From Candidatus Peregrinibacteria bacterium (GTDB taxonomy: Bacteria; Patescibacteriota; Gracilibacteria; CAIRYL01; GCA-016699755), in the NCBI GenBank assembly GCA_016699755.1, contig CP065009.1:1426001-1490000 (forward strand): DNA of 64,000 nucleotides, given 5' to 3'. The notes under the pieces were generated by a model. The model had not been told where the DNA came from, ran no database searches, and saw only the letters and a list, made by a program, of their open reading frames with translations. The translations under genes were made by a program, and so were the position numbers. Positions 8,361-16,507 of this stretch are shown here, piece after piece (position 1 is the stretch's first letter; each line of letters opens with the position of its first letter).

Positions 8361-9830
8361 ATGCCAACTGTTGCTATTATCGGACGACCAAATGTCGGAA
8401 AATCGACGCTCTTTAATGAACTCTTAGGGGAGCGACGCGCTATTGAATCGGATATTCCCGGAACCACTCGAGATCGGGTTTTTGGAAATGTTAAAGGGGA
8501 AAAAGTTTCTTTTTTACTTGTAGATACTGGTGGGCTTTCGAGTGACATGGGAAATGATATTGAAGAAAATATGAAGAAACAGGCAGAGGAGTCGGTGCAG
8601 GGAGCAGACCTCATTTATTTTTGTATCGACAGTCGGGCGGAAATAACATCGGAGGAATGGATGATTGCCGAGATACTTCGCAAAAAAAAGCCAAAACATG
8701 TTCCTATTTTCCTTATCTCTACCAAAGCAGAAAAACCATCTGCCTCTCAGGTCGCGTCAGAACTTTATGCGCTTGGCATTTCCCAAGAAGATCCAATATT
8801 TATTTCCGCAAAAGAAGGTTACGGAATACGAGAGCTTCTCCAAAAAACCGAAAAGGCTTTACTTCTCGCAGGGTTTTCTCCGAAATCAAAAAATGATGAG
8901 GAGGAATACGTTGCAAAAATATCCATTCTCGGTCGTCCTAATGCGGGAAAATCGACACTCGTTAATACGCTCTCAGGGAGAGACGTATCTATTGTTTCTC
9001 CTCTCCCTGGTACAACTCGTGACAATGTCGACAGTGTTATTCTTTTTGAAAAGGAACGTTATCTTCTCATCGACACCGCAGGTATTCGAAAAAAATCAAA
9101 AATGCACAGAGAAGACCTTGAGCGATTTTCTCGTCTTCGTGCTCTTTCTGCACTTTCTCGGGCAGACGTGGCGATTATACTCATTGATGCTACAGAGGGA
9201 ATTACTCATCAAGATCAGACCATTGCCGCAGAACTTATTGAAGCGGGAGTGGGAGTAATGATTGCGTTTTCTAAATGGGATATCCGGCGCGATATGATTC
9301 GCCAAGAAGTGGCGGATAAATCTGTTTTAGAAGAGCAAAGAACAGGGGAAAAGCCATCTCCCGAAGATCAGGAAAAAGAAGTCAGCAAACTTTCCATCAG
9401 TGTTCGTGATCGGTTTTTGCGTCAGGCACAACGAGAATTTCCGTTTTTGAGTTGGGCACCGGTGCTTTTCCTGTCATCAGTAGAAAAAAAGGGGATTCAG
9501 GAGGTTTTTAGAAATGCCAAACGTATTATGACAGAGCGAACGCGAACCATTTCCACGGCAAATTTGAATATATTCTTAGAGCAAGCGCTTGCCGCGCATC
9601 CTCCGGCGAGTCGTAAAAATATGCGTCTTAAAGTAAAGTATGGAACGCAAATCGGAAAAAATCCTCCTCATTTTGTCTTCTTTGCGAACGATCCTGATGC
9701 CGCGCATTTCTCATTTCGTCGCTATATCGAAAACCGTCTTCGAGAGCTCTACGGATTTTGGGGAACCCCTATTCGCGTTGAAATTCGGAAGAAGAGTAAT
9801 AGTAATCCATACTCAAATTCCAAGTCGTAG
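8361..9830 (+). CDS. der: Ribosome-assembly GTPase Der (EngA)
   Basis: Der acts in 50S ribosomal subunit maturation. It has two tandem G domains, GRPNVGKST (residues 8-16) with DTGG, and GRPNAGKST (~195) with DTAGIRKKSKM, then the KH-like C-terminal domain (RMLKVKYGTQ-like region, GTPIRVEIRKK near the end). It is 489 residues, longer than the usual ~440. The extra ~40 residues lie just after the second-domain SKWD motif (VLEEQRTGEKPSPEDQEKE) and look like a charged surface insertion. It is transcribed alone, divergent from the surface protein on the minus strand. Confidence 0.96.
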   Translation: MPTVAIIGRPNVGKSTLFNELLGERRAIESDIPGTTRDRVFGNVKGEKVSFLLVDTGGLSSDMGNDIEENMKKQAEESVQGADLIYFCIDSRAEITSEEWMIAEILRKKKPKHVPIFLISTKAEKPSASQVASELYALGISQEDPIFISAKEGYGIRELLQKTEKALLLAGFSPKSKNDEEEYVAKISILGRPNAGKSTLVNTLSGRDVSIVSPLPGTTRDNVDSVILFEKERYLLIDTAGIRKKSKMHREDLERFSRLRALSALSRADVAIILIDATEGITHQDQTIAAELIEAGVGVMIAFSKWDIRRDMIRQEVADKSVLEEQRTGEKPSPEDQEKEVSKLSISVRDRFLRQAQREFPFLSWAPVLFLSSVEKKGIQEVFRNAKRIMTERTRTISTANLNIFLEQALAAHPPASRKNMRLKVKYGTQIGKNPPHFVFFANDPDAAHFSFRRYIENRLRELYGFWGTPIRVEIRKKSNSNPYSNSKS

Positions 9831-10192
9831 TTTTTTGCGCCTCATTCTCCAGCAAGTTCCACGAAAGAATTCTAAACTTTTTTTCTACTTTTTCCGAAAT
9901 TTTGTAGACGCAGGACCATTGCGAAGCACATGGTCTTCGACACATATGCTCCAGCGGAAGCAGTATTCGTTTTAGACATTAAAAATGACAATAGTTTTAT
10001 TTCTCCCTCACAAAAAATGAGAGATTCCTTTTTATTTCCCGAATGAAATATTCATCACTCTGTCAGTCCTCTTCATTCACGGCTCAATAAGTGTTTATTT
10101 CAGACTCAAATAGAAATTTTCGTAGAATCTAGTATATATCTGAGTTTATCAATGCTCTTGAACTCCTTCTAAAATTTTTTCATACTAAAAAT
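9831..10192. other. Intergenic region between der and the unknown operon
   Basis: 362 bases without a convincing gene. It holds a weak dyad GACCAT/ATGGTC (around 9913-9935) and a Ser/Thr-poor, stop-rich AT sequence in all frames. The right end contains the promoter described separately. I see no tRNA, small RNA or riboswitch consensus here. Confidence 0.5.
10158..10186 (+). promoter_or_regulatory. Candidate promoter for a leaderless transcript
   Basis: TTGAAC (10158-10163), a 17-bp spacer and CATACT (10181-10186) form a good sigma70-type pair. The usual start point, about 7 nt after the -10 box, falls on the A of the ATG at 10193. The message would then have essentially no 5' leader. Confidence 0.5.
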
Positions 10193-10519
10193 ATGGATCC
10201 CCATGTGCACAAAATTCTTCAAGATGCCGGCGCCGCAAAAGGACTGACACAAGACGAAGTCTTTATGATGATGACACTCGGAAGTGACGAGCTTCTTTCA
10301 AAAGTTATTGAATCCCTTGGAGAAGCCCTAAAAAATAAGGAAATAACGGTAGAAGAGTACCATGAGAGTATTAATGCCCTGAAAAGTCTTTCTGTTCAGT
10401 ATCGAAATGCTCACCAAGGGTATCTTGAAAAGGTAAAAGAAATAGACGATGAGGAAAGTGTGCAAACAGTGAAAATCCTTCAAGAGAAGCTCGATACCTT
10501 TCTTTCTGCTTCCTCATGA
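10193..10519 (+). CDS. Hypothetical small helical protein
   Basis: 108 residues, not recognised. No signal peptide or membrane segment. Composition and spacing of charged residues point to an all-helical soluble protein (LTQDEVFMMMTLGSDELL, then VEEYHESINALKSLSVQYR and a C-terminal helix ending EKLDTFLSASS). It is the first gene of a three-gene operon; its stop overlaps the next ATG by 4 bp (ATGA). The upstream promoter suggests leaderless translation. A partner role with the two membrane-linked downstream proteins is an inference from the coupling. Confidence 0.6.
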   Translation: MDPHVHKILQDAGAAKGLTQDEVFMMMTLGSDELLSKVIESLGEALKNKEITVEEYHESINALKSLSVQYRNAHQGYLEKVKEIDDEESVQTVKILQEKLDTFLSASS

Positions 10520-11082
10520 GTACTCACGGAGATGCCGTTGAACAGCTCCGTTTTTCTCCAGAAGAGGGTGATGCTAATGTGCAAAGGCTTCGGGAAACCG
10601 TAAAAAAGCTAGAAGAAACAGGAAAATTTGATGATTTCCTTAAAACCCTGACCGATCCACAAAAGGAGTTTTTTCTGAAAGCATTGAATGATGATACTTT
10701 TGAAAATTTCAACCAAGAAGGAAATCCCATTGAATCGGCGGAAGAGCAAATTTCTTCCGCAGAAACAAAAGAAGCTCTGGCTCACATACTAGAACAGCTC
10801 AAAACACTCCCAAAAAAAGCATTGGAGATTCTTCAGAAAACCGCTCATGGTGTATGGGAAACTTGGAAAAATCTTCCACTGCCACTTCGCATTGCAAGCA
10901 TAATGACGGTTATTATTGGAACTCCTATCGCTGCCATGGAGATACTCGAACTGGTCAATGCTGGATACGCCACACATATTGTACAAGTGCTCAACTCCCT
11001 CATTCCAGAGGCGCTTACCCCAGAAATATTAAAACAGGCCTTCAGAGCTATTTCTGCCGCAAATCCTGCAGGAATGGGGTGA
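10516..11082 (+). CDS. Hypothetical protein with one membrane region
   Basis: 188 residues, not recognised. The N-terminal ~115 residues are charged and probably helical/coiled-coil (VQRLRETVKKLEETG, KEALAHILEQLKTLPKKA). A hydrophobic segment follows (LRIASIMTVIIGTPIAAMEIL) and then a second weak one (IVQVLNSLIPEALTPEI). It begins at an ATG that overlaps the stop of the gene before. It is likely a membrane-tethered component of the same unknown module as its neighbours. Confidence 0.55.
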   Translation: MSTHGDAVEQLRFSPEEGDANVQRLRETVKKLEETGKFDDFLKTLTDPQKEFFLKALNDDTFENFNQEGNPIESAEEQISSAETKEALAHILEQLKTLPKKALEILQKTAHGVWETWKNLPLPLRIASIMTVIIGTPIAAMEILELVNAGYATHIVQVLNSLIPEALTPEILKQAFRAISAANPAGMG

Positions 11083-11110
11083 GTATCCTTTGTACAATTA
11101 TCCACACAAA

Positions 11111-12910
11111 ATGCCAGAAGAATACGAACAGCATCTCGAAAATATTCCCAAGGCAGATACAGGGAATCGCCTCAATTCTCTTCGTGAGCTTGTCGACGGC
11201 TTAAAAAAACAACACTACGGAAATGATCCTCACAAATGTGCACAAGAGTATGAATCGATTATTAACGATTCTTCGTATCTCGATATTCATAGAGCGCATG
11301 CACTGTACTACCAGCAAAATTTGAAAGCGATTGAACAAGGAGTGCGAAAACCAAAAAACGAACACGAAAAGGCTCGTCTTCAGGAATATCAAAAGGTTTT
11401 AGAAAATCGTTTTCGGAATCATCTCTTTTATATTCTCGTTGCCTCAAGTATTTCGGAACAAGCAAAAATCGTGCAAGAGCATATTCAGCATGCGCAATCG
11501 TGGGGAGTTCTTTCTCAAGAAGATGTAAAAAATATTTTTCAAAATGCTCCAGAGAAAGGTTCTTTAGAGAATATCACTACGATTTTTTCGGAAGGCGACA
11601 ACAGCCCCTCTCCTCAAGAAAGTCTGCGCCAACTCGAAGCCGCTCAAAAAGCGTATCAGGGACGAGTGGGCGAATGCGCGCCCATTGATCGACAAGGAAA
11701 AAAAATGGATTCGTGGAATGAGGTTGCCGAAAATATGGGGGCATCTCTCGAAAAATCACTTTTGGCGCTTCGGATGGTGGAAGCGGAGATTCTCGAAAAA
11801 ACACGGAATGGACTCATGGAAAAACGAGAAACCATGTCTTTGGAAGTGTTTCAAAAAAGAATGCTTTTCCTTGCAAAAGTTCAACATCAGTTCTTAAATC
11901 GTGAGTTTACAAGCCATTTTCAAATAATGGAAAATCTCTACCGATTTGAAAATAACAAGTACAATTCTAAAGAAGCACAAGACATTGAAGAACTTCTTGG
12001 AGGAGAAAAGGCGGAACCAGAATTTGACGAACAGTACTACCAGCGACATTTTCCAGAAATTCAAAAAGAGAAACCCAGTTTTTTGACAAAACTTCTTGGG
12101 TCTTCAGAAAAGAAAGAAGGAGAAGAAAAGCTAAAAAAAGTAATACAAGAGCAGTCGGAATCTGCCTCTCAGAGTATGAAGGAAAAAGCAGGAGATATTT
12201 CCGAGGTGCTTCGCCATCTCGAATCGGGACTCAGTCCGTCTATCCTTCAGAATATTCTCGCTTTTTTGGAACCCTATCTCCATAAAACAGAAGATATTAC
12301 GCGCGGAGGTTTTCAAAAGCTCCTCAAGAGTCAACTTGATGATATTCCTGTTCTCAGTTTTTTCTCGGAATCTCTTTCTTCTTTTATTATTCAGCATCCC
12401 GAAAGAGCAGGAGAGCTTTTGAAAGACATTTACCACAATTTTGATTATGAGAATCTTCAGAAGTTTCAACATTTTTCCTCTGCAATTCAAAACGGAGAAA
12501 TAGAAGTGCTTCTAAAGAGCGGAAAAAAAGAGGAGGCAGGAGATCTTTTGAATGATTTTTTTGTGTCTGGAGAAAAATTTATTGCCGATTACGGAGCATT
12601 TCTTCAAAAACTTTCGGTGAATCTCAACGACAAAGAGGCATCAGCACGGGCTTGGGATTGGTTTCAAAATGCGCTTCTCATCGGAACAGGACTTGGCATT
12701 GGTGCTCTTTGGGCAAGCAAAAAGATTGTGGAAAAAACGGGAAAACTGGCAGGAAAAGGAATATGGAAATTGGGCGCACTTACTCTTTCTTCTCAGGGGA
12801 TCGCTTTTCTTGTCCTTTCTCTCTTTCCGAGGTCGGCAGGAGAAGGTTCTGAGCTTTCTGATGAACACAAGGCTCCTCTTCCTCAGAAAAATCTGGAATC
12901 ATTGAAATAA
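11111..12910 (+). CDS. Hypothetical large helical protein with C-terminal membrane segments
   Basis: 599 residues, not recognised. Most of the sequence is charged and predicted helical, with long heptad-like runs. Near the C-terminus there are two hydrophobic segments (ALLIGTGLGIGALWA and LSSQGIAFLVLSLFP), so the bulk would face the cytoplasm if anchored by the tail. ATG 11111 is preferred; an in-frame TTG at 11090 is possible and closer to the preceding stop. Third gene of the unknown operon. The three genes together (soluble helical, one-span, tail-anchored helical) suggest a small membrane-associated assembly, which is an inference. Confidence 0.55.
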   Translation: MPEEYEQHLENIPKADTGNRLNSLRELVDGLKKQHYGNDPHKCAQEYESIINDSSYLDIHRAHALYYQQNLKAIEQGVRKPKNEHEKARLQEYQKVLENRFRNHLFYILVASSISEQAKIVQEHIQHAQSWGVLSQEDVKNIFQNAPEKGSLENITTIFSEGDNSPSPQESLRQLEAAQKAYQGRVGECAPIDRQGKKMDSWNEVAENMGASLEKSLLALRMVEAEILEKTRNGLMEKRETMSLEVFQKRMLFLAKVQHQFLNREFTSHFQIMENLYRFENNKYNSKEAQDIEELLGGEKAEPEFDEQYYQRHFPEIQKEKPSFLTKLLGSSEKKEGEEKLKKVIQEQSESASQSMKEKAGDISEVLRHLESGLSPSILQNILAFLEPYLHKTEDITRGGFQKLLKSQLDDIPVLSFFSESLSSFIIQHPERAGELLKDIYHNFDYENLQKFQHFSSAIQNGEIEVLLKSGKKEEAGDLLNDFFVSGEKFIADYGAFLQKLSVNLNDKEASARAWDWFQNALLIGTGLGIGALWASKKIVEKTGKLAGKGIWKLGALTLSSQGIAFLVLSLFPRSAGEGSELSDEHKAPLPQKNLESLK

Positions 12911-13032
12911 AAAGTCAAAAACGGTATTCTTCTGGGAACGCAATATTCTGTTCGCAATAAAAATTCATTCAAAAGTTTTCTTTTATGGTACGTTTTTATT
13001 GCTTTTGGAATGTTCATTTCTCACCAAATGAT

Positions 13033-13518
13033 ATGAAACAGGGACAAAAGACCGTGCGTATTATTTACGGCACCACAAGTGGCAACACGGAATTGGTATG
13101 TGAAATGGTGCAAAAGGTGCTGGAAGAGCGATGTCTTTCAGTAGCAATCGAACGTGTGGAAAAGAGTCAGCCGGAAGATATTTTTCTGGCGGATTGCACT
13201 ATTTTGGCGTCTTCCACATACGGACATGGTATTTTGCAAGACCATTTCATTCCGTATGCGAAAAAGCTCGAAGTCCTCGATTTTTCTAATCATCTCTTTG
13301 CGGTTATTGGACTGGGTGATCCAAAATATGACAGACAATACAATATTGAATCCGCAAATATTTTAGAGCATCTTGTGCAGAATCGAGACGGAACACTTCT
13401 GCAACACGCACTTCGCGTGAACGAAATGCCACTTCGCCATCTAGAAGACACCGTGCGAAAATGGGCAGAACATTTGGCGGAAGAAATAAAACACCATCCT
13501 CTTTCCCCTTCTTCATGA
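13033..13518 (+). CDS. Flavodoxin
   Basis: A 161-residue flavodoxin-fold protein. VRIIYGTTSGNTEL near the N-terminus is the FMN phosphate-binding loop (T/S-x-T-G-N-T). SSTYGHG and VIGLGDPKY correspond to the two loops that pack the isoalloxazine ring. It would carry low-potential electrons in the cytoplasm. The stop overlaps the start of korA by 4 bp, so it may be an electron acceptor of that 2-oxoacid oxidoreductase in place of ferredoxin (inference). ATG 13033 gives the standard N-terminus; an ATG at 12985 would add 16 residues of atypical sequence. Confidence 0.9.
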   Translation: MKQGQKTVRIIYGTTSGNTELVCEMVQKVLEERCLSVAIERVEKSQPEDIFLADCTILASSTYGHGILQDHFIPYAKKLEVLDFSNHLFAVIGLGDPKYDRQYNIESANILEHLVQNRDGTLLQHALRVNEMPLRHLEDTVRKWAEHLAEEIKHHPLSPSS

Positions 13519-15266
13519 GTCGACTTGCCCTTCGTATTACCGGATCAAGTGGTTCGGGCCTTGTCGTCAGTGGACTGATCGTCATTGATGCGCTCAAAAG
13601 CTTGGGTTTTTTTGTGAATGCGGATCGAGAGTATCCGTCACTCATTAAAGGCGGACACGCAGGGTTTCGCATTGAAACAGATATACATCCAGTTCATTCG
13701 CTTTCGTCTTTGGCAGATGTGGTTGTGGCAGTTGACCGAGTGGGGCTTATGGAATATCTGGATGCGGTAAAGCCGGGTGGTATTATGATTCATGATGATG
13801 ATCGACATGAAGGCATCCATGGGCTTGATGAAAAGGCAAAACGGCGAGGAATCTCTATGAACTATATTCCGGCACGAAAATTGGCACACGAACTCGGAGG
13901 AGACATGCGTGTACAAAACATGATTACTATTGGGCTTTTATGGCGTGCATTAGGGCTTCCTATTGACGCTGTTTTAAAAGCCGCGGAAAAACGATTTCGC
14001 GATAAACCAAAACTCCTCGAGATTGACCTCAAATGTCTCGAAGCAGGATACCATTTTCGGGGTGCTTCTCCTGTTCCATCTCTTGCTCTTCATGTTCCCA
14101 AAAATAAAAAGGATTTCATTGCCATAGATGGAAATGATGCTATTGGAATTGGTGCTATTCATGCTGGTGTTCGGGCGTATTATGCATATCCCATGAGCCC
14201 TTCGAGTTCTATTCTGACATATCTCGCCAAAACCGCGCACGAAACGGGCATGCTCGTGAAACAGGCGGAAGATGAAATTACTGTAGTACAAATGGCACTC
14301 GGGTCGATGTATGCCGGAACGCGGGCACTTTGCGCTACTTCTGGCGGTGGATACGATTTGATGACCGAAACCGTTTCTCTTTCGGGAATGATTGAGTGTC
14401 CACTTGTCGTCGTCATTTGCCAACGTCCAGGACCAGCAACAGGGCTTCCTACTTGGACTGGACAGGGAGATTTAAACCTCGCCATTTTTTCGGCGCACGG
14501 TGAATTTCCGCGAATTGTCATTGGTGTGAGCGATCCCGAATCGTGTTTTTTTAGTATTCAACATGCACTCAATTTGGCAGAAAAATATCAGGTTCCTGTC
14601 CTCGTCCTTTCAGAAAAAACAGTGTGCGAAACCGTGCGAACCATAGAGCCGTTTCCGCAAAAGACTATTCCCATTGAACGTGGACTTGTGACAGACAAAA
14701 AACGACTTACAACACTTGTGCCAAAAGATCGGTTTCGTTTTACCGAGAGTGGCGTTTCCGAGCGATGGATTCCGGGATCAAGCCCAGCGCATTACTACGG
14801 CAATAGCGATGAACACCGAGAAGATGGTACGCTTACGGAAGATGCGGATGAAGCCGAAAAAATGATGAATAAGCGCCTTCAAAAACTCGAGACCATTGCC
14901 AAGACACTTCCAGAACCCGAAATTTTTGGGAAAAAAACGGAAGCTGATATTTCATTTATCGGGTGGGGAAGCACAAAAAATGTCATGATCGACGTGATTT
15001 CTTCCTCCAAAAAAGAGGGGATTTCTGTCAATTATCTCCACTACGAATATCTGTATCCGCTAAAAACAAAAGTGACGGAGCAGTTTTTCGCGTCAAATAA
15101 AAATGTATGTTTGCTTGAAGGAAATGCTTTTGGACAACTCGGAATGCTCATTGAACAAAAAACTGGAAAAGAATTCACAAAAAAGTTTTTAAAATACAAC
15201 GGACGCCAATTCTTTTTCGATGAGGTGATGGATTTTGTACGACTTTCGAAAAAGAAACATGAATAA
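13515..15266 (+). CDS. korA: 2-oxoacid:ferredoxin oxidoreductase, fused gamma-alpha subunit
   Basis: 583 residues. Residues 1 to ~190 are the gamma domain (SGSGLVVSGLIVIDAL, YPSLIKGGHAGFRI). The rest is the alpha (pyrimidine-binding/domain I) part with GNDAIGIGAIHAGVRAYYAY, PMSPSSSIL and ALCATSGGGYDLMTE. This gamma-alpha fusion with a separate beta is the layout of KorAB-type enzymes, which oxidise 2-oxoglutarate or related 2-oxoacids to acyl-CoA and reduce ferredoxin or flavodoxin. The substrate cannot be fixed from sequence. The start ATG overlaps the flavodoxin stop. korB lies 214 bp downstream, with a palindromic repeat between. Confidence 0.92.
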   Translation: MSRLALRITGSSGSGLVVSGLIVIDALKSLGFFVNADREYPSLIKGGHAGFRIETDIHPVHSLSSLADVVVAVDRVGLMEYLDAVKPGGIMIHDDDRHEGIHGLDEKAKRRGISMNYIPARKLAHELGGDMRVQNMITIGLLWRALGLPIDAVLKAAEKRFRDKPKLLEIDLKCLEAGYHFRGASPVPSLALHVPKNKKDFIAIDGNDAIGIGAIHAGVRAYYAYPMSPSSSILTYLAKTAHETGMLVKQAEDEITVVQMALGSMYAGTRALCATSGGGYDLMTETVSLSGMIECPLVVVICQRPGPATGLPTWTGQGDLNLAIFSAHGEFPRIVIGVSDPESCFFSIQHALNLAEKYQVPVLVLSEKTVCETVRTIEPFPQKTIPIERGLVTDKKRLTTLVPKDRFRFTESGVSERWIPGSSPAHYYGNSDEHREDGTLTEDADEAEKMMNKRLQKLETIAKTLPEPEIFGKKTEADISFIGWGSTKNVMIDVISSSKKEGISVNYLHYEYLYPLKTKVTEQFFASNKNVCLLEGNAFGQLGMLIEQKTGKEFTKKFLKYNGRQFFFDEVMDFVRLSKKKHE

Positions 15267-15303
15267 GAAACCAGAATATCTCTTTAAAACTTTCAATGGC
15301 ATC

Positions 15304-15366
15304 ATCCTGAACTCGATTCAGGATCTCTTTTGCTGTAAAAGGGGGATTCCGTGTCAAGCACGGAAT
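15304..15366. repeat. Pair of short palindromes (REP-like intergenic element)
   Basis: Two perfect hairpins, each an 8-bp stem and 5-nt loop: ATCCTGAA/TTCAGGAT at 15304-15324 and ATTCCGTG/CACGGAAT at 15346-15366, separated by 21 bp. On the minus strand the translated shadow reads like the VIPCLTRNP...ILNRVQDD pattern, known from widespread REP-like intergenic repeats in many bacteria. It sits between korA and korB. No T-tract follows, so it is not an intrinsic terminator. Confidence 0.65.
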
Positions 15367-15480
15367 GACAAGTAGAAAAAAATTGCGGATCACATTCGCA
15401 ATAATAGAAAATGAAAGAATTCATTTCCCGAGAACAAAAAAGGTATCGAATCGTGCTCAGCATAAATTTTCCCCATTCCC

Positions 15481-16398
15481 ATGAAAACAAACTGCTCTTC
15501 TTGTCACAGCTCTCTCGATCAGCTTCTCGAAAAAAAAGAAGTGGCACTTCACTATGAAGAAAGCGAAGAAAAACTCACATGGTGTAGTGGGTGTGGAAAT
15601 TATGGCATTGAAAAGGCGCTCATTCGCGCGTTGACACTCGAAAATATTGGTTTTCAAGATTGCCTCATTTGTTACGATATTGGGTGCAATGGAAATGGTT
15701 CCGACAAAACAAATGCATATACCGTCCACGGATTGCACGGACGTGTGATTCCGCTTTCCGCAGGAGCCGCACTTGCAAACAGTAAACAGAAAGTTATTGC
15801 CATTGCTGGAGACGGAGCTACGTTTAGCGAAGGAATTAATCATCTCGTGCATGCTATTCGAAATGATTACCCCGTGACATTTATTTGTCACAACAACGAA
15901 AACTATGGACTCACCACGGGGCAAGCTTCTTCTACTACGCGAACAGGAATTCCCATGAATGGTTCTCCCGATGGAGTGGTTGCGCCACCACTCAACATCT
16001 GCGAGTTTATTCTTTCGCTTTCTCCCACCTTTGTGGCGAGAGGTTTTTCGGGAGATGTTCCACACACAACAGAAATTCTTCGAGAAGCTTTGCTTCATCC
16101 CGGATTTTCCTTTGTAGAAATCATGCAAGTGTGTCCCACATATAACAAATCAACATATCAGGAATGGTTTTGGGATCGCATTTTCTATGTCGATTCAAAC
16201 CGAAAAGAAGTTTCTGATCGAGAAGTCGCCAGAAAACAGGCACAGAATATTGAAGAGCATATTGCGCTCGGTGTGCTCTACAAAAAGCCAATTCCCAGTT
16301 TTTTAGAACGTATTCCACAGAGAAACGGTAAAACAACAACACTTGTTCAAGAAGTAAAACACTATGATATTTCGAATCTTTTGTTGGCTTTTATATAA
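15481..16398 (+). CDS. korB: 2-oxoacid:ferredoxin oxidoreductase, beta subunit
   Basis: 305 residues, the thiamine-diphosphate-binding subunit. TWCSGCGNYGI carries the conserved CxxCG near the N-terminus. AIAGDGATFSEGINHLVHAIR with HNNENYGLTTGQASSTT is the ThDP/Mg2+ motif (GDG...N). VEIMQVCPTYN is typical of KorB. It pairs with KorA from the gene upstream. The N-terminal ~30 residues contain an extra CSSCH that is not usual; whether it binds metal is unknown. No separate ferredoxin-like delta subunit is encoded nearby. Confidence 0.93.
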   Translation: MKTNCSSCHSSLDQLLEKKEVALHYEESEEKLTWCSGCGNYGIEKALIRALTLENIGFQDCLICYDIGCNGNGSDKTNAYTVHGLHGRVIPLSAGAALANSKQKVIAIAGDGATFSEGINHLVHAIRNDYPVTFICHNNENYGLTTGQASSTTRTGIPMNGSPDGVVAPPLNICEFILSLSPTFVARGFSGDVPHTTEILREALLHPGFSFVEIMQVCPTYNKSTYQEWFWDRIFYVDSNRKEVSDREVARKQAQNIEEHIALGVLYKKPIPSFLERIPQRNGKTTTLVQEVKHYDISNLLLAFI

Positions 16399-16457
16399 AT
16401 TTTTTGAGACACAATTTTCCAGGAAAAATAGAGCGTTTTTCGCGCATAAATTTCCGT

Positions 16458-16486
16458 TTCATTCTTCTTGAGAAAAATGGTAAAAT
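16458..16486 (+). promoter_or_regulatory. Extended -10 promoter before the subtilase operon
   Basis: TAAAAT at 16481-16486 is preceded by TGG (extended -10, TGn), and a weak -35 TTCATT lies 17 bp upstream. AGGAGG at 16487-16492 follows directly, but it is 15 nt from the ATG at 16508, too far for a standard Shine-Dalgarno site. Confidence 0.4.
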
Positions 16487-16507
16487 AGGAGGAAATAAAA
16501 AACAAAT

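Noticed and set aside
15346..15366. Palindrome as terminator of korA
   Set aside because: No T-run follows the stem, and korB on the same strand belongs with korA.
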